From Agapetus fuscipes (Eukaryota > Arthropoda > Insecta > Trichoptera > Glossosomatidae), in the NCBI GenBank assembly GCA_951799405.1, contig OX637336.1, positions 16,411,479-16,475,478 of the forward strand: a stretch of DNA of 64,000 nt, given 5' to 3'. Below the pieces are notes generated by a model that was given only the letters and a program-made list of their open reading frames with translations, was not told the origin of the DNA and ran no database searches. Position 1 is the stretch's first letter, and each line of letters begins with the position of its first letter. The translations under genes were made by a program, and so were the position numbers. Below are positions 56,301 through 64,000 of the stretch, piece by piece.

Positions 56301-59300
56301 TTAAAGTTGAAGGTAGAGAACACCATGCGCTGGAGGACTGTGTTTGACCGTAACGGAGACGCCGTCAAGGAGTCCAACGCCCGCATGATCAAGTGGTCGG
56401 ACGGCAGCATCTCCCTGCATCTGGGATCTGAAATCTTTGACGTGTATCGTCAACCACTTCATGTAAGATCATTTTGGTGCAATCCCTTTGTTTAGTGTTG
56501 ATTTTATGGCTCTGTGATATTTGTGATGGTCAGTGTGGAAACTCTGGACTGCATGGGACAGAAAGGATGATTCTCTGTGCTGATCACCAAGCTGGGGGAG
56601 GATTGATTTAGCATTAATAAAAGGACAAGATTTTTTAATATTTTTAAACCTGTATCCTGAGTATAAAGAATTAGATTAATTCCCCTCGATGCTAGGTTTA
56701 AGTTGTGTCATGGGGAAGTGTGGATATAGAATATGTAAGTTCTCTCATATCAGTTCATCTCATATCCAAAAAGTCTATTTACCTAGCTGTGAAGTAATCG
56801 GAATTGCAAATATCCCCTCAATTACGGAAATCGAAAATGTTGTATAGGCGAGAGTTCTGCTTTGTGAAAATTCACAAGAAAAGCAATGCGGGATCATCAA
56901 CATTATCTGTAGTTTCTCACGTGACCTAATCTCATGGAAGAAGACAATAACTTGTACCAAAAGTGTCAAAATAAATTGTGTATTTCTTTGTAAAATGAAC
57001 ATTATTATGGCTCACAAAAGCTTAAACTATTACATGTGGATTACAGCAAATATATTTAACCGGTCTGCAGTCTAGTGATTAACACTACGGACTCGTAATC
57101 GAAGTTCAAGAGTTTCCCAGTAAAGCACAAAAAAAAAGATTTTCAAATATACTCTCCACCAGGTTTAAAAACTATTATTTTTACCAGTACCCGTAGTACA
57201 AGTTGTTTCACTTTACTCATAGTATTGAGTATACGAGAAAAATGTACGTGAACTTGTAAAGCACCTCTGGCAAAAAAAGATTTCAAACCTTTCGAAACCA
57301 ACACGTACTACGGGTACTGGTCTTACAACAAAGTGCTACGGCTCTCCAGTATTCTTGTAGGGATTATTCTCAAAACCTTACTAAATATTAAGGTGGATCG
57401 CTGTATGTATGGAAAAAATTAAAAATCATTTTTTCGTAATTGCGTTATGCAGAACAGTTGCTCTATGGGGTGAGTATCTGATATAAAAAAAAATCTTATC
57501 AAAATATTAGTTAATTATACTGCCCCAAGTCATCAGAAAAATTACAAAAATACACAAAACTACTCATTTTTACCCCTGTGTTTAAGAATCAAGTATTAGA
57601 TAAAATCAAACGAAATAAAATTTTGTTTCTTTAAAATGAATGAAATAGTTATTATTACGTGGTTGGTATCTTGTAATTTGAGAGGGGTGGGTGGGGGCAC
57701 CTCCTAACTTTGTTACTCCGCGCAGACGCGCGTCACCAATTCGGTGCTCTCAGAGATGTAACTATAGTTGTACGCTACTCATATTTTTTGCGCATACAAA
57801 TTTGTGAGAGATCCTAAGTGTAGTTTTAATATATCAGCGTGTTAATGCAACAGATTGGCTTCATTTAACTATGAAAAACATCTTAAAGTACCCATAACTG
57901 AAAAATATTCTGATTGATCAAAGAACCAAAAGATAAATGATCATGGAGTGTTGATTTGAAAACTGCTGCGGGAAATTAAAAAAAAACTGAACCGGAAACA
58001 GAAATATGAACCATACGAAGAAAAAGCTACAAGTTTATTGCCAAATCTGTCTGACCTATCAACTGATGTCTCTCAACAGTAATAGAAAAACTAGCACTTC
58101 AGAGAATGCTACCTCAAACTTCGTATTCATATTCATTAAAAAAATATTGAACTTGGCTTACTGGAAACACCTGTGGATCAATTTGGCATTTCCAATAAGG
58201 CTGAAGCTGTTCTTGTTTTGGCAACAAAGCGTTGGTATTATTTCAGACAACAATTCATCCAAAGTTTTCGATCAAAATAAAATTAGAAGAGCCCGTGAAA
58301 AGTAGAGAACTAAGTTCAGCGGTGTGACCATTGATTCTGATTACTAAGATTTGGGTTTATACTTTGATGGACGTAAAAATAAAACCTTAAATATGGTGGA
58401 TCATAAGAGAAATATAATTAAAGAGGAGCATATTAGTTACTTAAGGACGCAAGGTCACAGTACATTGGTCATATTTCTTTAAGCACTGATAAAGCAGCAA
58501 TAATAACAAGAAAAATTATGGATATTTTAATCAGTAAAGATATCAATGTCATCCTTTTTGCTGGAATCGGACGTGATAGAACTATTGTTAATACAGATGG
58601 AATTGGTAAATTTATTCCAAAAAAATTAAAATATCTAGTAAACCGCTGCAGTGGTGTATTTGTCAACTCCATGCCAACGAACTGCCGCGCCAATTATTTG
58701 AATATATTGATGGTTGTACAAGTGGACCAAGAAGTTACTCTGAACCCATAGAAAAGGTATTAAAAAGTTGTGAAGAGCTTCCAATAGTCTCGTTTCTAAC
58801 TATCCAATGTGATCTACCTATTGGACGAAGAATAACTATAAAGTCTTGATATTGTTCTCAAAGCTTATTAAAAAGAAACCCTGGAAAACTAGTGCATTCA
58901 AGATGGCTCACAGAATACTACGGCTTTATGTTCTTTTTTTTTTAACCATCTGACAAGCTGTTAATATTATCAATTATATAATGAAAGTGGATGCTCTTAT
59001 GTGGTCTTACATCAAAACTAACCACATTGCATTAATGGTGCTAGACACTTACACAAGACAATCTAGCTGTCGCGATATTTGACAGATAATTTAAAGCAGA
59101 TACTACATCCTGTTATAAAAGAAATGGATATTTCAATCATCCAAAAAACATCTTACTTGCTTTGCCTTTTTATGAGTTCTAGCCTTGTGAAGAATATTGA
59201 AACGCGACAGGAAACAATTTTGAGAATTCGAACTACGATCGGCCAAAAGTTGATTTTGATGCAAAAAATTATAAAAAACCTTATAAAGTGGCACGAAAAT

Positions 59301-61778
59301 AATGTGACCAAGCCCCTTGTTACAAAATTTATGAACGGTGAATTAACATCACTTTGTTAAGAAAATCCACTGCTTGTTGACGAACTAATCTCAAGCCATT
59401 TCCATTTTCCTTGCTACACGTTAGCCACTGAAAGATTAGTAAAAATTGTAACAGAAACTTCAGCTGCTGTTTACGGTCTGATCAAAAAAGATGGATTCAT
59501 TAAAACAAACCTGGAATCACGACAAATAATGGTTTTTTTCAATTTAAAGAAAGATTACCAATTCTCTTAAAATCACTTTTTTCTCGACTTCTCTTGATTG
59601 CCATTTTTTCATTTTTTTTGCCATAAAAGGGTCTTTTTTCTATCATTTATAGAAAATCATGCTTTGTGCTTAAATTTGAACTTCATTATACTTCAATTAT
59701 TTTTTTCTTAATAAACAAAAAAAAAAGTTAAGTATATAGCAGTTTTTATGATTTTTATTAACTTTTCGAGTCTTTGGGGCAGTATAAGATCAAATATTTC
59801 GACCTTATGGTAGTACAATTTATTGTTTGTATTGATATAGAGCAGCTTTTGGTTATAACGCGAAATCGAAATTCCCAAAAAAACGATTTCGATCCACCTT
59901 ACTAAATATACTGTCATATATATACAACAATAATTTATTTAGAAGGAACACACAATTCAAGAGTGTCATGATTGTAAAATAAAAATATATTGATGTGAGA
60001 ACTTGTTGTTGCAGGGAGACTTCAACCACCTGTTTGTGCGGCAGGGCACGGGCCTGCTGGGCCAGGCGGTGTTCCGCACCAAGCTCACCTTCCGCCCGCA
60101 CTCCACGGAGTCCTTCACCCACAGGAAGATGACCCTGTCGCTGGCGGACCGCTCGCAGAAGACCTCGGGTATCAAGATCCTGTCCCAGGTGGGCGTGGAC
60201 CCGGACCAGGACCGCCAGTACCAACTCAAGGTGAGCGCTCACCATCAAACTAATACAGCATAGCCAAACTAACTACCCACATTCTTGAGCACAATACCAC
60301 AACTAAGTTACTGGACTACATAGTTTTTTCTTAAAAAAAAACATGTATTTAAATTAATGATAAGTGAACACATTAGAGGTTCTAAATAATATTTATTGTA
60401 AATATGATATCCGTCTGTTTCATAGTTCTTGAGTTTCATGCATGTTATACATTTAAAAAAAAAAACTAAAATGTTGTTTGAATTGTTTTCTATGTTCTTG
60501 ACTTATATGTAGGTTGGTATGAGACTAATCACCCATACTGTAAATAAATGGCTTACTTTCCCAAAGTCACGCCTGTTTCAGGGAAGGTCGGCAAGAGTTG
60601 CAGAGCTAATGTTCACTTGAGATTTGGGTTTTTATATTGTAGGTCCACATGTGGCATGTGTAAGCGCGAACTAAACATATCTGCTTACGGGAATGCATTT
60701 AATATGAACTTTAAATGTTAATATATCTTTGCAACTTTGATTATAGATTAGACTGCTGGAATATCAGTCATTCTTCCATCTTACATTTGATTCCTATGAT
60801 CACAGAAAGAGGAGCAAGAGTTGCGTGCATCCATGCGCTCCACAGGCAGTCGCCCTGGGGGCACCCCGGGGCGCGCAGGGGGCAGGAGGGGGGGCGCCGC
60901 CAGCAGGAGGGGGGCTGCGGGGGCTGGGGGAGCAGGCGGGGACGAGGGGTCTGACGACGAGGGAGCCATCTCCCTGCAGGCCATCAAGAACAAGTACAAG
61001 GCCGGCCAGAAGAAACGTAAGACCACAAGCAATCCAGCATTTAACTATTCTCCATGGTTCAAGACTGATCTTTAATGTCAGTATAAATGAATGATCGAAA
61101 TTCAATATAGGTGGAGAAATCATTCGCCCGTCATACCAGAGGTGTGCATTCCATACAGGCACACATATGTAGGCAAATCTTGATAAAATGTGCATTTAAC
61201 TTTGTTCAAACAATTTACAATCCTTTTTTGTTCAATTTGAGTTATTATTAGCAATTATATTAATATTATATGAGTCATTTTCAAGATAAATCACAAAATA
61301 TTGATTATGAAATGTATTTGCCTCTACACTATGCATGCGCCTGTGTCATTCTATGCAAATCTCTGAACTGAAAGTGATATAAAAAATTGTGCAAAATCAA
61401 TAAACTGCAGTTAAACCCACTTAAAAACGTAAAACTATGATAGATTATAATATGTCTGATTTACAGGATACAATGACAATATCTCTTTTCTTGTTTTTGT
61501 GAATTTTATTTTGATGTATTTTTTAAGATCCGCACATATCCATTTCAGCTGCTGGAGGTCAGATCTACTCGTCGGATGATGACAATTCTGACGCCGAGGT
61601 CCGTCGAGCGCGTCGTCTGGACCGCGCTAAAGCCCTGGAGGACTCTGACGATGATGACGATGATGGGGATGCAGACGGTGACGGAGGTGGCTCTGATGGG
61701 GACGACGACGGCAAAGGAAGCAAGAATGGCGACAACACGCCACGCGGCTCGGCGCACAGTGCCAGCGACTCTGAATAA
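50361..61778 (+). CDS. LEO1: RNA polymerase-associated protein LEO1, PAF1 complex subunit (12 exons)
   Basis: LEO1 is a nuclear subunit of the PAF1 complex, which travels with RNA polymerase II and supports elongation and histone modification. Exons: 50361-50391, 50463-50562, 51321-51614, 52566-53045, 53611-53663, 54137-54340, 54916-55109, 55688-55902, 56300-56462, 60015-60230, 60806-61016, 61549-61778. All junctions are GT/AG and all phases agree, giving 796 residues (human 666, fly Atu about 725). It starts [11 protein letters not shown]. Residues about 12-320 are Ser/Arg-rich with [13 protein letters not shown] repeats. Acidic/basic stretches follow, then the conserved Leo1 domain at about 470-650: [91 protein letters not shown]. 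The tail has a Gly/Arg-rich insert (about 665-700), [30 protein letters not shown] and a long acidic end. Exon 4 and the Gly-rich insert are unusual in length. Confidence 0.95.
51081..51208 (-). mobile_element. Harbinger-like MITE, family H copy 4, in LEO1 intron 2
   Basis: Ends GTCCGGTATTTTTAACGTTA and AACATTGAAAATACCGGGTC; interior GACGCGCTCATGTCAATCGT is the inverse of the H word. The target duplication is no longer clear. Confidence 0.8.
51885..52306 (+). pseudogene. 5'-truncated LINE in LEO1 intron 3
   Basis: The 12-bp direct repeat TGATGCAACAAA flanks it (51885-51896 and 52295-52306). One open frame reads [52 protein letters not shown], an endonuclease/reverse-transcriptase C-terminus of an I/Jockey-type element. 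It ends in an ATG trinucleotide tail. The open frame and intact duplication suggest a fairly recent insertion in the sense orientation. Confidence 0.85.
53826..53900. other. Inverted repeat carrying two TGACGTCA sites in LEO1 intron 5
   Basis: GTGACGTCACTGGATC (53826-53841) and GGTCCAGTGACGTCAC (53885-53900) are nearly complementary 16-bp arms. TGACGTCA is the CREB/ATF site, but here it may simply be the TIR of a small element. Confidence 0.55.
54439..54589 (+). mobile_element. MITE M1, best copy, in LEO1 intron 6
   Basis: 151 bp; AATGAGGTCCGCACAT at the left and ATGTTTGGGCCTCATT at the right are imperfect 16-bp inverted repeats. It serves as the reference for family M1. Confidence 0.8.
54618..54858 (+). 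repeat. Repeat A in LEO1 intron 6
   Basis: TTCCTTGACTTATAGGTTGT to TTGCAACTTAGATTAGATT, 29 bp after the M1 element and 58 bp before exon 7. Confidence 0.86.
55286..55452. mobile_element. MITE in LEO1 intron 7
   Basis: 27-bp inverted ends: GAAGCGCTATTCTGCTAAAT (55286-55312) and its near complement GTAAGGAATTTAGCAGAATA (55426-55452), with one mismatch. Length 167 bp. No other copy is in the window. Confidence 0.78.
57183..57321. mobile_element. Short TIR element in LEO1 intron 9
   Basis: Perfect 17-bp arms ACCAGTACCCGTAGTAC and its complement. The interior GTATTGAGTATACGAGAAAA, AGCACCTCT is shared with about 27375-27415. Confidence 0.7.
57389..59900 (+). pseudogene. Degenerate DNA-transposon-like element in LEO1 intron 9
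   Basis: Inner ends AAGGTGGATCG (57390) and CGATCCACCTT (59900) are inverted. ACTAAATAT flanks both sides (57380-57388 and 59901-59909), an 8-9 bp target duplication. Broken frames across 58000-59570 read [105 protein letters not shown]. The last block matches a widespread arthropod uncharacterised family (CHTQAVER-VKLVTEAS--V-G---RDGFI). It has many stops and frameshifts and is dead. The superfamily is uncertain; P, hAT or Merlin would fit an 8-9 bp duplication. Confidence 0.72.
60500..60750 (+). repeat. Repeat A in LEO1 intron 10
   Basis: TTGACTTATATGTAGGTTGG to TTTGCAACTTTGATTATAGATT; ends 55 bp before exon 11. Confidence 0.85.
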
Positions 61779-61779
61779 A
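61774..61779 (+). terminator. Polyadenylation-like AATAAA overlapping the LEO1 stop codon
   Basis: The last codons and stop read GAATAAATAG, so an AATAAA lies across the stop. It may not be the signal in use. The downstream DNA is a LINE tail and SINE3, so the 3' UTR is either very short or built from repeats. Confidence 0.35.
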
Positions 61780-61799
61780 TAGATTTGCAATGGTGCTTG

Positions 61800-62150
61800 A
61801 TACTGAAACTGTAACTCTGTCGCCATGAAAAAAAAAATCAAATTTGGCTGATTTATTTGGTGAGAACTGTTTTTGTGTGTATCACACCCTCTGCGAGCAT
61901 GGTTGTCGCTGTAGTCAATTCTCAAGCAATTCTCAAGTCGCTGCTGTAAGGCTAGATGGACCTTTTGATGACCGGTCTGTGGTAAAGGTTTGTGAATTTT
62001 TCAACCCAGCGAAAAGCAAATTTGAAAATATAATTGGTATATTTTTTGTGCTCCGCCGGGATTCGAACTCACAACCTCCCATTTACGAGTCCGAAGTGTT
62101 ACCACTGGACTATGGACCGGCTATTCTGTTAGGGGTGGCCAGAGCTGCCT
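61800..62150 (-). mobile_element. SINE3 inserted in a LINE 3' tail, just after LEO1
   Basis: The LINE tail word GTAACTCTGTCGCCAT (to about 61827) resumes at ATTCTGTTAGGGGTGGCCAG (62133). Between them, on the minus strand, lies SINE3 with the tRNA-like head GGTCCATAGTCCAGTGGTAA and perfect box B GAGTTCGAATCCCGGCGG. It aligns with 17493-17765. Confidence 0.78.
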
Positions 62151-62495
62151 GTTTGATGATGAAGTACAAGCCTTTTCTGAAAGTGTCATTTCAAAGGTGC
62201 TTGTCCATATTATTGGGCGAACAGGTGGATCTTGAAACATTCATTTTCCAAGGAGCTTGTCGGAATCTAGTTATGTTTGCGTTGATAAATAGATATCATA
62301 AAATTGTCCCCTATATCATTTCACTATCGGTGTTTCATCCAAGTGGTCTGCATTGATGTGAGCTAGTTAAGATTCACCAAGACATCGCTGGTTCAAGTCC
62401 TTACGCTCGCTGGATAATAACTCAAGACTTGTAGGTCTTTCAGATTGTAATAGAATTTGGGAAACTGACACACTATGACTTTGGCATTTTAACCT

Positions 62496-63403
62496 AAGGA
62501 CTAGGAAATTTATAGACTAATGACTAGGCTATTTATAGCCTTATGACTAGGTTATTTATATCCTAATGACTAGGCTATTTATAGACTAATGACTAGGCCA
62601 GTGGTGTGACTACCTTACAAGCTAAAAAGCTAAGCATGCGTAACCTCAGAAATGAAAATAATGAATATTTTTGAGTAGATTTAAGATATACATCAATATT
62701 CCTGCTACTGCCATCTGTGCGGTAAAGTGGGAAATTAATAAAAGTCATTGCCGAACGAAACTGTTCAAACGTGATTGAGAATTGTATGCCTGGCTTTGTT
62801 TAACATATGAAAAAGCTTGACCTCTGTAAGTTTGTATGAAGATAGTCACTTGAGCTCTTTTAATTCTAAATGAAAACACACATTCACAGATATTGCTTGG
62901 AGATGTGGCTTGGAGTACGCATGATAATAATATTCAGAGAAGCTAAGCTTTTCGTCCATTAAATTTTACGATTCCAGACTGAAGCTGTTTACAGATTTAT
63001 GAATGACTTATGTATTGTGTTTTGAAAACACTGTCGCGTCAGGTTCAAATATCATAATAAATAACTTATTGCTTGTTTGCGATCGAGAATCCCGTTTTTA
63101 TAGTATACAATGAATTCCTGTGAAAATATAGTTGTACTTAGTAAGGATCTTAAGTATGTAAAGATTTATTAATTAATCCAAAATCGAAGTCTGAAGAGAT
63201 TGAAGAGATGAAGAGAAACACTGAGGAAAGTAACAAAGGGGCAACTTTAACTATCCAGCATGCGCATGGCAGAAACCGTAGGCACGCCACTGGACTAGGC
63301 TATTTATAGTTTAATGGCTAGGACATTTGTAGACTGATGAATAGGACATTTATAGATTAATGACTAAGATGTTTACAGATTTATCAGTAGGACGTCTGCA
63401 GAC
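62496..63403. repeat. 23-bp minisatellite, split by a hAT element
   Basis: Units such as AATGACTAGGCTATTTATAG plus ACT repeat about four times before and five times after the insertion. The right-hand units are more diverged (GGACATTTGTAG, AGATGTTTACAG). Confidence 0.85.
62599..63292. mobile_element. Non-autonomous hAT element
   Basis: 694 bp with ends CAGTGGTGTGACTACC and (complement of right) CAGTGGCGTGCCTACGG. A perfect 8-bp target duplication GACTAGGC lies at 62591-62598 and 63293-63300. The duplication is a piece of the minisatellite unit, but the junctions fit an 8-bp hAT duplication exactly. There is no transposase. An isolated end of the same family is at 11094. Confidence 0.88.
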
Positions 63404-63819
63404 TAGCTACAATAAGTGTTATTCTCACACAGCAAAACCATGGCTTATCTGCCACCTGAAGTGAATTTTGCGTAAAAATATTCTGTGGATCACCTATGAA
63501 TCAAATGTTAGTGAATAACACTGAAAGGAATATCTTCAGACTGGGGCATCTGTAGACGTTGGCTCTTTGATTTTTTTCTTGAAAAACACATTGTTCTTTG
63601 TCACACAGTATTCTAATACAAATGTAAGCCAAACAATTGTATTTTCCCTCCAAACCAGTTTATACATTGTCCTCATAAAACATATTATGCAATGTTATCT
63701 CGATGTGTTATTCGGCCTCTTGACATTTGAGGCTATCTCGTCAAATATTTAGAAATACAAAAAAATAACAGAAAATATTGTCTACCTCCAAAGTAGATAA
63801 ACTAATGTATTGTAGTTAT
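63404..63819. other. No gene seen
   Basis: AT-rich; an open frame at 63567-63752 has no recognisable features. Confidence 0.4.
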
Positions 63820-63985
63820 GAGATAAGTGAAATTGTGAAAGAATAGGATTAACAGAGTAAATGTAAAAAAAAAAATTGTATGTGAAATTTGATGGATATG
63901 TGGTATGCAAGGATATGAAGTGTATACAATTTTGCAGAGGCTCTAGCCACTCCTAGCAGAATAGCAACAGAGTTACAGTTATAGC
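63820..63985 (+). pseudogene. LINE 3' tail
   Basis: GTGAAAGAATAGGATTAACA, TTTTGCAGAGGCTCTAGCCA, AATAGCAACAGAGTTACAGT match the tails at 20500 and 30660. Confidence 0.65.
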
Positions 63986-64000
63986 TATTATCCAGCCAGC

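Noticed and set aside
62050..62130. A tRNA gene on the minus strand
   Set aside because: Box A and box B are good, but the anticodon arm does not pair and the sequence continues as SINE3, with a second copy at 17.5-17.8 kb.

Overview
The window is eukaryotic nuclear DNA, almost certainly from an arthropod and most likely an insect. It is AT-rich, introns follow GT/AG rules, and most of the length is interspersed repeats. Clues to the host are a LEO1 orthologue with 12 coding exons, tRNA-derived SINEs, degraded LINE reverse-transcriptase tails, hAT- and Harbinger-like MITEs, and many short tracts of the GTAGGTACCTAC kind that are common in moths and butterflies. The order cannot be fixed from this alone. 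There are no bacterial operons, rRNA genes or CRISPR arrays.

Three host coding loci can be supported. (1) 50361-61778 (+) is a complete LEO1 gene (PAF1 complex subunit). I assembled 12 exons whose phases all agree and give a 796-residue protein. (2) 49858-50152 (-) is the first coding exon of a CARD-domain protein. It starts head to head with LEO1 about 208 bp away, so the pair probably shares a bidirectional promoter. (3) 6054-7449 (-) holds two phase-compatible exons of an unrecognised, probably disordered protein. Its larger exon carries a 14-A run that breaks the frame and is probably a homopolymer indel.

The rest, 1-49.8 kb, the LEO1 introns and 61.8-64 kb, is a layered repeat landscape. 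The dominant family, called Repeat A here, is about 250-290 bp with roughly 40 copies on both strands. It ends in a TTAGATTAGATT-like tail and has at least three subfamilies. Around it lie tRNA-derived SINEs (SINE1 about 330 bp, SINE2, SINE3), 5'-truncated LINEs of at least two kinds, and several TIR families: H (Harbinger-like, TTA/TAA duplications), M1 (AATGAGGTCCGCACAT ends), M2 (ATGGACTC ends), M3 (TATCGATACCTTAAAGG ends) and M4 (TAGTGCTTGTTTG ends). There are also foldback elements built of degenerate GACA-type short motifs (FB1, FB2). Nested insertions give relative ages: Repeat A copies sit inside M3 and SINE1, SINE2 sits inside foldback elements, and a hAT element sits inside a 23-bp minisatellite.

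The most notable structures are a perfect 95-bp-arm palindrome at 46945-47140 inside a segment flanked by 15-bp direct repeats; the GACA-motif foldback family; a tandem Harbinger-like dimer found in the same order at two loci; a transposon fossil with 8-9 bp duplications filling most of LEO1 intron 9; and a 3.75-kb TIR element at 23954-27702 whose ends carry arrays of short near-palindromes.
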